This document shows, in pieces, positions 41,053 through 50,161 of a stretch of DNA of 64,000 bases. Source of the DNA: Tidjanibacter sp. (GTDB lineage Bacteria; Bacteroidota; Bacteroidia; Bacteroidales; Rikenellaceae); NCBI GenBank assembly GCA_017936005.1, contig JAGBGK010000077.1, positions 1-64,000 of the forward strand, in the 5' to 3' direction. The translations under genes were made by a program, and so were the position numbers. The notes under the pieces are model-generated. The model saw nothing but the letters and a program-made list of their open reading frames with translations, searched no databases and was not told the origin of the DNA. Position 1 is the first letter of the stretch. Each line of letters opens with the position of its first letter.

Positions 41053-41880
41053 TCACTCCCCCAGGCCAAGCACTCGCCTGGCATTGAGGGTCGTCTGCTC
41101 GGCAACCTGCTCAACTGTGAGGCCCTTCAACTCGGCCACACGAGCGCACACATAGGCAACGTATGCAGGCTCGTTGCGCTTACCCCTGAATGGTACGGGC
41201 GTAAGGTAGGGCGAGTCGGTTTCTAGGAGTATATCCTCCAAGTCGATGTGGGGGATACTCTCGGCCAGAGGGCTTTTCTTGTAGGTTGACACGCCACCAA
41301 TGCCCACAGCAAACCCTCCGAGAGCCTTGATACGCTCATAGGTCGGCACCCCCTCGCCAAAGGCGTGGAGCACACCCCTCGCACGGCCCTTATAATCTTC
41401 CAGCAAGGTGAGCATCTCGTCCCACGCACTGCGGGTGTGGACAATCAGCGGAAGGTCATATTCGATGGCGAGCTCCACCTGTCGGCGGAAGCACTCCGTT
41501 TGTTCGGCCACAAAGTCGCTACTCCAATAGAAGTCGAGGCCCACCTCGCCCACGCCATAGAATCGCTCCACAGGTCTTTCGGGCGAGCCGATGGGTGCGG
41601 TGGAGCCACCACCATTACACGCCTTCAAGAGCCTTTCGACCTCCTCCAATTCCTCACGCCAACGAGGGTTGTCGTTGACCGACGTGGGGTGTAGGCCGAT
41701 GAATGGGTAGGCGTTGGGCAGCGCACGGCTCAACTCAAACATTCTCTCGTTGCTCTCGCCGTCAATGGCCGGCAACACCATAGCCACAACACCGGCTTCG
41801 GCTGCTCGAGCAACAACCTCAGCCCTGTCGGAGTCGAACTCCTCGGCGTAAATATGTGCGTGGGTATCTATCAGTTGCAT
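41053..41880 (-). CDS. TatD-family metal-dependent DNase
   Basis: 275-residue TIM-barrel metallohydrolase. Metal ligands are in LIDTHAHIY at the start, the GEVGLDFYW segment, LPLIVHTRSAWDEM, GVLHAFGE and LLETDSPYLTPVPFRGKRNEP near the C-terminus, the standard TatD signature. It would act as a 3'-5' DNase in DNA repair or fragment turnover. The start at 41880 (MQLIDTHAH) is set by the family pattern. It lies 23 bases after dprA and 40 bases before ansA, suggesting a single transcript. Confidence 0.94.
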   Translation of the reverse strand: MQLIDTHAHIYAEEFDSDRAEVVARAAEAGVVAMVLPAIDGESNERMFELSRALPNAYPFIGLHPTSVNDNPRWREELEEVERLLKACNGGGSTAPIGSPERPVERFYGVGEVGLDFYWSSDFVAEQTECFRRQVELAIEYDLPLIVHTRSAWDEMLTLLEDYKGRARGVLHAFGEGVPTYERIKALGGFAVGIGGVSTYKKSPLAESIPHIDLEDILLETDSPYLTPVPFRGKRNEPAYVAYVCARVAELKGLTVEQVAEQTTLNARRVLGLGE

Positions 41881-41903
41881 TGTTCTTTGTCCGTTTCTTG
41901 GAG

Positions 41904-43019
41904 TTACACTTTCTCGCACCTCTTGCCTGGGAGCAAGCGCACAAGGCCACACAATTCGAGCGACACAAGGAGTGCCGACAACACACCCACCGATAGGCTA
42001 CAACGCTCGGCCAAAACATCATAATCGACCACCTCGCCCGCACACATAGCGTCCAACACCTTGCGCTCGTCGTCCGACACGTTAATCACCTCCACGGAGT
42101 CATCGCTGGGTACAAACGAGGCACTATTGACCACCTCCACATCCCAGCCGAGTTCGTGGATGATGTCGCCGGCGGAACAGACCATTGCGGCCTTGTTGTG
42201 TTTAATGAGCAGGTTGGAGCCATAGGACGTTTTGTCGTCGGCTCGTCCGGGGATGGCCATAACCACACGACCATAGTCGAAGGCGTTGTCGGCCGTTATG
42301 AGCGAGCCACCCTTGTAGGGCGACTCCACAACCACCGTACCGCTTGCAAGGCCCGCAATTATGCGGTTGCGTGAGGGGAAAAACTTACCCGTATTCTTGT
42401 GTTGTGAGGATATTTCGGTTATGATTGCTCCCCCACTTTGGAGTATGCGGTCAGCGAGTGGCTGATTGGTTGCGGGAGCTACGTCGGGGAGTGCATTGGC
42501 GATGACACCCACGGTGGCAGCTCCGCAGTCGAGTGCAGCACGATGGGCGTTGCCGTCGTTACCGAGAGCTAGTCCGCTGACGATGGATATTTCGGGTTTG
42601 AGTTCTTTGAGCTGACTGATGACTTTGGCGGCTATGCGCTGACCGTAGGCCGACATATGGCGTGTGCCCACGAAGGCCACCGAGGGACGGTGGAGTGCTT
42701 CGATGTTGCCCATAGTGTAGAGAACTGTGGGTGCATCGGGACACTCTCGGAGTACGTGTGGATAGGCATCGTCGGTGAGGGCCAAGGGGGTGATGTGGTG
42801 CCGTTCGATGTATCTCCACTCGGCCTCGGCACCGCGCATACCACTTTGGGATGTAATGGCATCCACCACAGCCTTGCTGTTGAGTGCGGCCCTGCCGACG
42901 AGCTCCTCGCGCGAGGCACGGAAGACGGTCTCTGCGGAACCAAAGACATCCAAGAGGTGGTGTGCCCCATTGAGTCCGAGCCCGGAAGTGAATGATAATG
43001 CGAGGTCGTAGATGTTCAT
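41904..43019 (-). CDS. dprA: DNA-processing protein DprA (Smf)
   Basis: Loads RecA on incoming single-stranded DNA during transformation. The 371-residue protein has an N-terminal helical region, the central Rossmann-like core (VAFVGTRHMSAYG, IVSGLALGNDGNAHRAAL, NRIIAGLASGTVVVESPYKGGSLITA by key residues, VMAIPGR) and a C-terminal winged-helix DML1-like domain (VLDAMCAGEVVDYDVLAERC). The ATG at 43019 was chosen over a TTG six codons upstream. The presence of dprA does not prove competence but allows DNA uptake. Confidence 0.95.
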   Translation of the reverse strand: MNIYDLALSFTSGLGLNGAHHLLDVFGSAETVFRASREELVGRAALNSKAVVDAITSQSGMRGAEAEWRYIERHHITPLALTDDAYPHVLRECPDAPTVLYTMGNIEALHRPSVAFVGTRHMSAYGQRIAAKVISQLKELKPEISIVSGLALGNDGNAHRAALDCGAATVGVIANALPDVAPATNQPLADRILQSGGAIITEISSQHKNTGKFFPSRNRIIAGLASGTVVVESPYKGGSLITADNAFDYGRVVMAIPGRADDKTSYGSNLLIKHNKAAMVCSAGDIIHELGWDVEVVNSASFVPSDDSVEVINVSDDERKVLDAMCAGEVVDYDVLAERCSLSVGVLSALLVSLELCGLVRLLPGKRCEKV

Positions 43020-43063
43020 ACGCAGTAAAAAGCCCAAATTAATGGGTAAAAGTATGAAAAAAA

Positions 43064-43094
43064 TTTGGAGTTTGGAATAAAATGGTTACTTTTG
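43064..43094 (+). promoter_or_regulatory. tRNA-Cys promoter
   Basis: TTTG (43064-43067), 19 bases and TACTTTTG (43087-43094), the same spacing as the tRNA-Gly promoter. The leader is about 55 bases. Confidence 0.75.
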
Positions 43095-43157
43095 TGCTCC
43101 GAAAGCATCCGACAGTTTGCGACTTGCGATGGTTAAGATGCTGTGAAATAACAAATT

Positions 43158-43228
43158 GGTGCGATGGCCGAGGGGCTAGGCACAGGTCTGCAAAACCTGC
43201 TACAGCGGTTCGATTCCGCTTCGCACCT
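43158..43228 (+). tRNA. tRNA-Cys (anticodon GCA)
   Basis: 71-nt tRNA with acceptor GGTGCGA/TCGCACC, discriminator T, anticodon loop CTGCAAA giving GCA and T-arm GCGGTTCGATTCCGC. No CCA is encoded. Confidence 0.96.
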
Positions 43229-43230
43229 CA

Positions 43231-43266
43231 AAAACAAGGTCGGCTTTGTGCCGACCTTTTGTTTTT
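43231..43266 (+). terminator. Terminator of tRNA-Cys
   Basis: 9-bp stem AAGGTCGGC/GCCGACCTT with a five-base loop, extended by A-rich and T-rich flanks, then TTGTTTTT. Confidence 0.85.
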
Positions 43267-43344
43267 GAGATGCGAATCATTTCGCATCCATTTTTACATT
43301 CCTCCCCACACCCCTCCTTTGGCAGTGTGTTTGTTCCGAAAAAA

Positions 43345-45561
43345 CTACTTCAACGTGAAGGTTGCCCTCTGGCGGATGTCGGCCGACGAGGAGCCAACAA
43401 GCACCTCAAAGTCGCCACTCTCGGCCACCCAGCAGCCCTGAACGTCGTCGTAGTACGACAGCGCACTCTTGTCAAGAGTAAAGTGCACAGTCCTACTCTC
43501 GCCCGGCTCCAACTCAACCTTCGCAAACTCCTTCAACTCCTTCACAGGGCGAGGCAGCGACGAGGCCAAGTCGGACACATAGAGTTGAACAACCTCCTTA
43601 CCTTTGCACGCACCGTTATTGCGCACATCCACCGACACCTTCAACTCTCCCCTCTTCGACATCTTCTTCGAGGACAACGTCAGGTTGCTATATTCAAAAG
43701 TGGTGTAGCTCAAACCGTGGCCAAACGCAAACAAGGGCTCAACGCCTGCCTTCTCAAAGCCACGGTAGCCCACAAAGATATCTTCGTGGTAGGTGGTGGG
43801 GCCATCGTTGGGGAAGGTTACTCCGCCTGCGTGCGAGGGATAGTCTTCGAGCTTCTTGCCAAACGTAAAGGGCAACTTACCGCTGGGGTTGACTTCGCCC
43901 GACAGCACCGCTGCCAGCACGTTGCCCGTCTCGGAGCCGAGGAACCAGCCCTGAACAACCGACTCTACCCTATCCACCCACGGCATCTCCACGGCATTAC
44001 CCGAAAGCAACACCACCGTCAAGTGGTCGGTGGCCTCCGCGAGGGCCTCAATAACCTCGTCCTGACCATAGGGTAGGCCGAGTTCTTTGCGGTCGGTACC
44101 CTCGCAGTCCTGGTGGTCGCTCTTATTCAAGCCACCCACAAAAACCACAGCGTCTGCCGTGCGAGCCATAGCCACAGCCTCTGCAATGAGTTCTTTGGCG
44201 TTGCGGTTTTCGTTGAGGTTCTGGCCTGTATTCACACCATTGTAGCTGCCACCCACATCGCCTACATAGCCACGAGCATAGCTCACATTGGCCACACCTT
44301 TGTAGTGGTTGAGCATACCCTCCAAAACCACGCACTCGTGTTTTGCTTTCAGCGAGGAGCTACCTCCGCCAACCGTGAGCATCTTCACGGCATTCTCGCC
44401 CACCACAAGGATATTCTTCGCCTGGGCAGAGATTGGAAGGTTGTTGTTGTCGTTTTTGAGCAACACAACGCCCTCGCCACCAATGGCACGAACAGCAGCA
44501 GTGTGGGACTCGGAGCCAAGCGCACCATAGGGTTTATTGGGGTTCATAGCCGTCCTAAACGTCAGGCGCAGCACACGGCGCACCTTCTCGTCGAGTTCTG
44601 CGGTACCCACCTCGCCCTTCTGTATGCGTTCCAGATAGGGGTGGGCCATATAGTAGCGGTCGTAGGGATTACCACCGCCTTTCCTCGCAACCCAAGTACC
44701 GAACTCCAAGTCTAGGCCATTGGTGATAGCCTCGTCGGTGTTGTGAGTGCCACCCCAATCGGACACAACTGCACCATCGAAGCCCCACTCCTCTTTGAGA
44801 ATTTTGTTCAGCAGGCGATCGTTGTGGCAGGCGTGGGTGCCGCGATATTTATTATAGGAGCCCATAATGCTCCACGTTCCACCCTCAACCACAGCAGCCT
44901 TGAATGCGGGCAGGTATATCTCATAGAGGGCCCTATCGCTGCAATCAACATCCACCGTGTGTCGGTGTGTCTCCTCGTTGTTGAGCGCATAGTGTTTCAC
45001 ACACGCAGCAACACCCTGTTCCTGCACGCCCTTAACATAAGGCACAACCATCTGTGATGCCAAATAGGGGTCCTCGCCCATATACTCAAAGTTGCGACCA
45101 CCCAGAGGTGTGCGGTAGATGTTCACACCAGGGCCGAGCAATACATCCTTCTCCCTGAAACGGGCCTCTTCGCCAATGGCTACACCATAGGTTTTAGCCA
45201 TCTCTCTGTTCCACGTTGCGGCCAGACAGGTCAGTGCGGGGTAGGCCGTACACGAGTCGTTGGTCCAACCCGCCTGGTCCCACTCGTCCCACTTAACCTC
45301 GGGGCGTATTCCGTGGGGGCCGTCGGTGGTCCACAACTCGGCAATACCCAAGCGTGGCACACCTGGTGCGGAGAACTTCGATTGTGCGTGGATTATGTTG
45401 ATTTTCTCTCGGAGTGTCATACGAGCGAGAGCGTCCTCCACTCTCTCCTCAATGGGTGCATTGGGGTTGAGATAGAGAGCCTTGTTGGTGGTTGCATTGT
45501 CGGTCTTGCAGCACGTCAATAGGATGCTAAACGTGGCGATAGCCAATAGAGTTTTTTTCAT
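43345..45561 (-). CDS. Glycoside hydrolase family 3 (beta-glucosidase-like) lipoprotein
   Basis: 738 residues. Signal peptide ending LLTC, a probable lipobox, so the enzyme would sit in the envelope. The GH3 N-terminal barrel is seen in LWTTDGPHGIRPE, NIYRTPLGGRNFEYMGEDPYL, KHYALNNEE and SIMGSYNKYRGTHACHN, and the catalytic nucleophile Asp is in VVSDWGG. The alpha/beta sandwich (VVLLKNDNNNLPIS, VFVGGLNKSDHQDCEGTDR) and a C-terminal fibronectin-III-like domain (GHGLSYTTFEYSNL) complete the three-domain layout. It removes terminal beta-linked sugars from oligosaccharides. Specificity cannot be read from sequence alone. Confidence 0.93.
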   Translation of the reverse strand: MKKTLLAIATFSILLTCCKTDNATTNKALYLNPNAPIEERVEDALARMTLREKINIIHAQSKFSAPGVPRLGIAELWTTDGPHGIRPEVKWDEWDQAGWTNDSCTAYPALTCLAATWNREMAKTYGVAIGEEARFREKDVLLGPGVNIYRTPLGGRNFEYMGEDPYLASQMVVPYVKGVQEQGVAACVKHYALNNEETHRHTVDVDCSDRALYEIYLPAFKAAVVEGGTWSIMGSYNKYRGTHACHNDRLLNKILKEEWGFDGAVVSDWGGTHNTDEAITNGLDLEFGTWVARKGGGNPYDRYYMAHPYLERIQKGEVGTAELDEKVRRVLRLTFRTAMNPNKPYGALGSESHTAAVRAIGGEGVVLLKNDNNNLPISAQAKNILVVGENAVKMLTVGGGSSSLKAKHECVVLEGMLNHYKGVANVSYARGYVGDVGGSYNGVNTGQNLNENRNAKELIAEAVAMARTADAVVFVGGLNKSDHQDCEGTDRKELGLPYGQDEVIEALAEATDHLTVVLLSGNAVEMPWVDRVESVVQGWFLGSETGNVLAAVLSGEVNPSGKLPFTFGKKLEDYPSHAGGVTFPNDGPTTYHEDIFVGYRGFEKAGVEPLFAFGHGLSYTTFEYSNLTLSSKKMSKRGELKVSVDVRNNGACKGKEVVQLYVSDLASSLPRPVKELKEFAKVELEPGESRTVHFTLDKSALSYYDDVQGCWVAESGDFEVLVGSSSADIRQRATFTLK

Positions 45562-45665
45562 TTTCGGTAGGGGTTTTGAGATTGTCATACCACAAAGATA
45601 GGAATTTCTCGGGGAATAAAAACAATGCTCGTCATTAGAGCGTTTTATTCATTGTCACATTGGAC

Positions 45666-45705
45666 AAAAACAAAGAGGCCCGCAAATGCAGGTCTCTTTG
45701 TTTTT
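45666..45705 (-). terminator. Terminator of korAB
   Basis: An 18-bp stem with one mismatch and one wobble (arms 45666-45683 and 45688-45705) and a four-base loop. T-runs lie at both ends, so it could work in both directions. It sits 15 bases past the korB stop. Confidence 0.85.
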
Positions 45706-45720
45706 ATAGAAACGGGTGAG

Positions 45721-46740
45721 TTACTCAATAACCCAAGTTTCGCCGCTGTTGAGCAAATCGTCCATACATTTGATTTTGCTCGAAGCCTTAACCTCCTCAA
45801 CCTGACGGCAGACCTCGTCGTTGTAGGTCTTATCCTCAACATCCCTAATAACACCCAGAGCCACGGGGTATTCGGGATATTTCATTGCCGCCAAAGCGTT
45901 GTGGATATAGGTATCCTGCTCGTGGGAGTCGTGGGTGAGTACATCGTCCAAGGTGTACCCATCCTCGCCAACGGTTACCACCTTCAAGCGGAAACCGTCC
46001 AATACGATACCCTTCTCCTTGTTGGCACCAAAGAGCATCTTCTCGCCATCCTTCAAGAGGATGGTGTGCTCTGCACGGCTGGCCTTGTCTTTGGCGAACG
46101 CAGCGTGGGCACCATCGTTGAAGATAACACAGTTTTGCAACACCTCCGTGATGGAGAAACCGTCGTGCTGAGCAGCCCTCACGAGGCATTGGCGGGTGGT
46201 CTCAACCTCCACATCAATTGAGCGAGCAAAGAATGTACCCTTTGCGCCGATAATCAACTCGCCGGGGTTGAATGGTTTTTCGATTGTACCATAGGGCGAG
46301 GTTTTGGTAATCTTGCCAAGTTTCGAAGTGGGCGAATACTGACCTTTGGTCAGGCCATAAATCTCATTGTTGAACAGCACCACGTTGAGGTCGATGTTCC
46401 TGCGAATGGCGTGGATGAAGTGGTTGCCACCGATAGCGAGCGAGTCGCCATCACCGGTTGCCACAAAGACGCTCACACCAGGGTTGGCCACCTTCAAGCC
46501 CGTAGCAATAGCGTTGGCCCTACCGTGGATGGAGTGGAAACCATAGGTTTTCATATAGTATGGGAAGCGGGACGAGCAACCAATGCCCGACACCACCACA
46601 AACTCCGAGCGTTTGCGTCCTGCAATCTCTGCCACATCGGGCATAGCCCTCTGCACTGCGTTGAGAATAAAGTGGTCGCCACAACCGGGGCACCATTTAA
46701 CCTCCTGATCGCTCTTAAAATCTGCCTGTGTGTATTTCAT
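45721..46740 (-). CDS. korB: 2-oxoacid (2-oxoglutarate):ferredoxin oxidoreductase, beta subunit
   Basis: 339-residue thiamine-diphosphate subunit. Features are the KWCPGCGDHFIL Cys pair and GIGCSSRFPYY (cluster ligands), the TPP-binding GDGDSLAIGGNH...NNEIYGLTKGQYSPTS region by key residues, and the ASRAEH tail region. With KorA it decarboxylates 2-oxoglutarate (or runs in reverse) and passes electrons to ferredoxin, such as the carrier encoded at 16786. It lies 5 bases after korA. Confidence 0.95.
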   Translation of the reverse strand: MKYTQADFKSDQEVKWCPGCGDHFILNAVQRAMPDVAEIAGRKRSEFVVVSGIGCSSRFPYYMKTYGFHSIHGRANAIATGLKVANPGVSVFVATGDGDSLAIGGNHFIHAIRRNIDLNVVLFNNEIYGLTKGQYSPTSKLGKITKTSPYGTIEKPFNPGELIIGAKGTFFARSIDVEVETTRQCLVRAAQHDGFSITEVLQNCVIFNDGAHAAFAKDKASRAEHTILLKDGEKMLFGANKEKGIVLDGFRLKVVTVGEDGYTLDDVLTHDSHEQDTYIHNALAAMKYPEYPVALGVIRDVEDKTYNDEVCRQVEEVKASSKIKCMDDLLNSGETWVIE

Positions 46741-46745
46741 AACTC

Positions 46746-48590
46746 CTATTTCTCCAATAATTCGTTAAACTTGGCCTCCAACTCAACGGTGGTGAAAGGC
46801 AGGCCCTGACACTTGTTGTACTGCTCGTAGTGGAACTGCTGGAAGCTCATACGCAGGTAGTTGGCAAATTGGCCCTCGTTGAGCTCGCACACAACAATTT
46901 TCTTGTACCTTGCAAAGATCTCCTCCACACCTTTGGGCAGGGGGTTGATGTAGTTGAAGTGGCACAGGGCAACACTCTTACCCTCCTCCTGCATCTTCTC
47001 AACGGTTGCTTGCAGGTGGCCCTTGGTGCCGCCCCAACCAACAACCAACAGGTCGCCCTCCTCCGGACCGATAACACTCTGTGCGGGGATGTAGTCGGCA
47101 ACTTTGGCAACCTTTGCAGCCCTTGTGTGAACCATCACTTGGTGGTTCTTGGGGTCGTGCGATACGCTACCTTTGAGTGCGTCCTTCTCCAAGCCACCAA
47201 TGCGGTGTTCGAGTCCCTCGGTGCCGGGTAGTGCCCAACGACGAGCGAGTTTTTCGTCACGTTTGTAGGGCATATACACGGGCTCATCCTCAGGCAACTC
47301 AGTGATGATGGGAGGATTGATAGTGGGGTAATCACTCATAGAGGGAATCTTCCAAGGCTGCGAGCCGTTGGCGATAAAACCATCGGTGAGCAACACCACG
47401 GGGGTCATATGCTCCATTGCAATCTTACCTGCGGTGAAGGCGTAGTCGAAACAGTCGCTGGGCGACGAGGCTGCAATCACAACCATAGGACACTCGCCAT
47501 TGCGTCCCCAGAGTGCCTGCATAAGGTCGCTCTGCTCGGTCTTGGTGGGAAGTCCCGTCGAGGGGCCACCCCTCTGTACGTCAACCACCACAAGAGGCAA
47601 CTCGGCAATAACAGCCAAACCCATAGCCTCGCTCTTCAACGATAGGCCAGGGCCCGAAGTGGTCGTTACAGCAAAAGCACCGCCAAAAGCAGCACCAATG
47701 GAGGTACAGATACCTGCAATCTCATCCTCGGCCTGCACGGTCTTAACGCCCAACTCCTTGTGTTTGGCCAACTCTTCGAGGATGACCGTAGCAGGAGTGA
47801 TGGGATAGGAGCCGCAGAACAGAGGTCGTCCACTCTTCTCGCTGGCGGCCATAAAGCCCCAAGCGGTTGCCACGTTACCACTAATGCTACGATAGCGTCC
47901 CTTCTCCAACTGTGCGGGTTGCACGGTGTAGGTGTTGGCAAAAGAGTGGGTGTTGTGGGCATAATTCCAGCCCGCGTTCAACACAGCCACGTTTGCCTCC
48001 GCAACGGCAGGATTACGTTTGCCAAACTTGTTACGAATATAAGCAATGGCGTGGTCGAGTGGTTTGTCATAGAGGAAGAGGCAAATGCCGAGTGCAAACA
48101 TATTTTTGCACTTAACAATCGCCTTATTGTCAAGTCCCGAATCCTTCAAAGCCTCCTTTGTCATAGAGGTAATGTCGGGGGTGAGGATATTATAGTCCTT
48201 AATACCAAGTTCTTCGAGTGGGTCCGAGGTTTTGAATCCAGCCCTCGCGATACTCTTGTCGTCAAGCGAGTCGCCATCAAGGATAATGGTTGCATCCTTT
48301 TTGAGCCACATCACATTGGCTTTGAGCGCAGCGGGATTCATAGCAATCAACGCATCGCAATAGTCACCGGGGGTGAGCATGCGGCTGCTGCCGAAGTGAA
48401 CTTGAAAACCCGAAACACCAGCAACAGTGCCCTGCGGAGCACGGATTTCGGCCGGATAGTCGGGGAATGTGGAGATACCGTTACCAAAAAGAGCGGCGGT
48501 GTCCGAGAACAATGTGCCTGTGAGCTGCATACCGTCGCCCGAGTCGCCCGAGAAACGGATAACAACATCTTTCAACTCTTTTACATTCAT
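46746..48590 (-). CDS. korA: 2-oxoacid (2-oxoglutarate):ferredoxin oxidoreductase, fused gamma-alpha subunit
   Basis: 614 residues. The N-terminal gamma domain (about 1-190) begins VIRFSGDSGDGMQLTG and includes PAEIRAPQGTVAGVSGFQVHF (key residues). The alpha domain includes AWGFMAASEKSGRPLFCGSYPITPAT, EDEIAGICTSIGAAFGG, TTTSGPGLSLKSEAMGLA and LPLVVVDVQRGGPSTGLPTKTEQSDL (key residues). Start at the ATG at 48590 (MNVKELKDVVIRF). The frame extends further upstream but over the promoter. KorAB is the anaerobic replacement of 2-oxoglutarate dehydrogenase. Confidence 0.95.
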   Translation of the reverse strand: MNVKELKDVVIRFSGDSGDGMQLTGTLFSDTAALFGNGISTFPDYPAEIRAPQGTVAGVSGFQVHFGSSRMLTPGDYCDALIAMNPAALKANVMWLKKDATIILDGDSLDDKSIARAGFKTSDPLEELGIKDYNILTPDITSMTKEALKDSGLDNKAIVKCKNMFALGICLFLYDKPLDHAIAYIRNKFGKRNPAVAEANVAVLNAGWNYAHNTHSFANTYTVQPAQLEKGRYRSISGNVATAWGFMAASEKSGRPLFCGSYPITPATVILEELAKHKELGVKTVQAEDEIAGICTSIGAAFGGAFAVTTTSGPGLSLKSEAMGLAVIAELPLVVVDVQRGGPSTGLPTKTEQSDLMQALWGRNGECPMVVIAASSPSDCFDYAFTAGKIAMEHMTPVVLLTDGFIANGSQPWKIPSMSDYPTINPPIITELPEDEPVYMPYKRDEKLARRWALPGTEGLEHRIGGLEKDALKGSVSHDPKNHQVMVHTRAAKVAKVADYIPAQSVIGPEEGDLLVVGWGGTKGHLQATVEKMQEEGKSVALCHFNYINPLPKGVEEIFARYKKIVVCELNEGQFANYLRMSFQQFHYEQYNKCQGLPFTTVELEAKFNELLEK

Positions 48591-48644
48591 AATGTGTAAG
48601 TGAAATGTTAGTATATATAAAAAGTTTAGGTGTCTAATTGCAAG

Positions 48645-48702
48645 CAAAGGTAATAATTTATAATGGAGTGTCAACCATTTCACAAAAAAATAGTTACCTT
48701 TG
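48645..48702. promoter_or_regulatory. Divergent promoters of korAB and the CoA-transferase
   Basis: Leftward: TTG (minus strand, 48672-48674), 19 bases and TACCTTTG (48645-48652). Rightward: TACCTTTG (48695-48702) about 54 bases before the CoA-transferase ATG, without a clear -33 box. The two -7 boxes are identical. Confidence 0.6.
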
Positions 48703-48755
48703 GGGGCTTAATTGGACGAACACAAGTTAGATACTCAAACAAAATACACCACAAA

Positions 48756-50066
48756 ATGAACAACAAAATCACTTTTACCACAGCCGACGAGGCTGTTAAG
48801 GTTATCAAGTCCGGCGACCACGTACACCTCTCTTCGGTGGCAAGCGCTCCCCAATGTCTGATTCAGGCTATGTGCCGTAGGGGTGAGGCCGGCGAACTCA
48901 AAGATGTTCACATCCACCACCTCCACACCGAGGGCCCTGCTCCTTATGCAGACCCCAAATTCGAAGGAATCTTCCAGCTCGACTCTTTCTTCGTGGGTGG
49001 CAACGTTCGCAAAGTTACCCAGAGCGGTTATGCAGACTACATTCCAATCTTCCTGAGCGAGACCCAGAAACTCTACCGTGCAGGCGTACTGCCTTGTAAT
49101 GTTGCAATGATTCAGGTGTCGCCCGTGGATGCCCACGGTTATGTTTCGTTGGGTACTTCGGTTGATGCAACTCTTGCCGCCATCGAATGTGCCGACTACG
49201 TGCTGGCTGTTGTAAACAAATATGTACCCCGTGCATTTGGCGATGCTTTCATCCACATCTCCGAGATTGACTTCTTCGTGGAGGACAACCAGCCACTGAT
49301 GGAGGGACACATTGCCGAGATTACAGAGACTGATGCCGCCATCGGTCGCCACTGTGCAGCCCTGATTGAGGATGGTGCCTGCTTGCAGATGGGTATCGGT
49401 GCTATTCCCAACGCCGTACTTTCGCAGTTGGGTGGCCACAAGGACCTCGGTATCCACACCGAGATGTTTGCCGACGGCGTATTGCCCTTGGTTGAAAAAG
49501 GTGTTGTGAACGGCCGAAACAAGGTTACCGATAAGGGTAAGATCGTTTCGACCTTCCTGATGGGCTCGAAAGAGGTTTACGACTTCATCGACAACAACCC
49601 TGGAGTGTTGATGAAAGACGTTGCCTACACCAACGACCCCTTCATCATCGCACAGAACCCCAAATTCTGCGCTATCAACTCGGCACTCCAAATCGACCTC
49701 ACCGGTCAGGTGTGCGCCGACTCGCTCGGTACGAAGTTCTATTCGGGTGTGGGTGGTCAGATTGACTTCATCTATGGCTCGTCGCTCTCGAAAGGCGGTA
49801 AGGCAATTATTGCAATGCCTTCGGTTACCAACAAGGGTATCAGCAAGATTGCCAACACTTTGACTCTCGGCGCAGGCGTTGTCACCACCCGTAACCACGT
49901 ACACTGGGTTGTTACCGAGTATGGTGCTGCCGACCTCTATGGTAAATCGTTGCAGGAGCGTGCAAAGGCTCTCATCGGCATTGCTCACCCCGACCACCGC
50001 GAGGAGTTGGAAAGGGCTGCCTACGAGCGCTATGGTGCACACTATACCTATATCAAAAACTCATAG
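48756..50066 (+). CDS. Acetyl-CoA hydrolase/transferase family (acyl-CoA:carboxylate CoA-transferase)
   Basis: 436 residues of the 4-hydroxybutyrate/butyryl-CoA:acetate CoA-transferase family. Key elements are SGDHVHLSSVASAPQ at the start, QVSPVDAHGYVSLGTSVD, LQMGIGAIPNAVLSQL, the catalytic Glu in GIHTEMFADGVLPL, the KGIVSTFLMGSKE-like segment, and HVHWVVTEYGAADLYGKSLQERA at the C-terminus. It moves CoA between short-chain acids such as acetate, butyrate, propionate or succinate. The exact pair is not readable. Start at the ATG at 48756. Its position next to korAB places it in central energy metabolism. Confidence 0.9.
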   Translation: MNNKITFTTADEAVKVIKSGDHVHLSSVASAPQCLIQAMCRRGEAGELKDVHIHHLHTEGPAPYADPKFEGIFQLDSFFVGGNVRKVTQSGYADYIPIFLSETQKLYRAGVLPCNVAMIQVSPVDAHGYVSLGTSVDATLAAIECADYVLAVVNKYVPRAFGDAFIHISEIDFFVEDNQPLMEGHIAEITETDAAIGRHCAALIEDGACLQMGIGAIPNAVLSQLGGHKDLGIHTEMFADGVLPLVEKGVVNGRNKVTDKGKIVSTFLMGSKEVYDFIDNNPGVLMKDVAYTNDPFIIAQNPKFCAINSALQIDLTGQVCADSLGTKFYSGVGGQIDFIYGSSLSKGGKAIIAMPSVTNKGISKIANTLTLGAGVVTTRNHVHWVVTEYGAADLYGKSLQERAKALIGIAHPDHREELERAAYERYGAHYTYIKNS

Positions 50067-50094
50067 TCCAACAAGGGCTAACGATAAAAAAAGC

Positions 50095-50131
50095 AAAACC
50101 TCTCGGATATCCTATCCGAGAGGTTTTTGTT
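50095..50131 (+). terminator. Terminator of the CoA-transferase gene
   Basis: A perfect 15-bp stem (arms 50095-50109 and 50113-50127) with a three-base loop, followed by T-rich DNA. The ROK gene converges on it from the other side and may share it. Confidence 0.88.
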
Positions 50132-50161
50132 TGTTATTGGTTGGCAACAGCCCCAATAAAC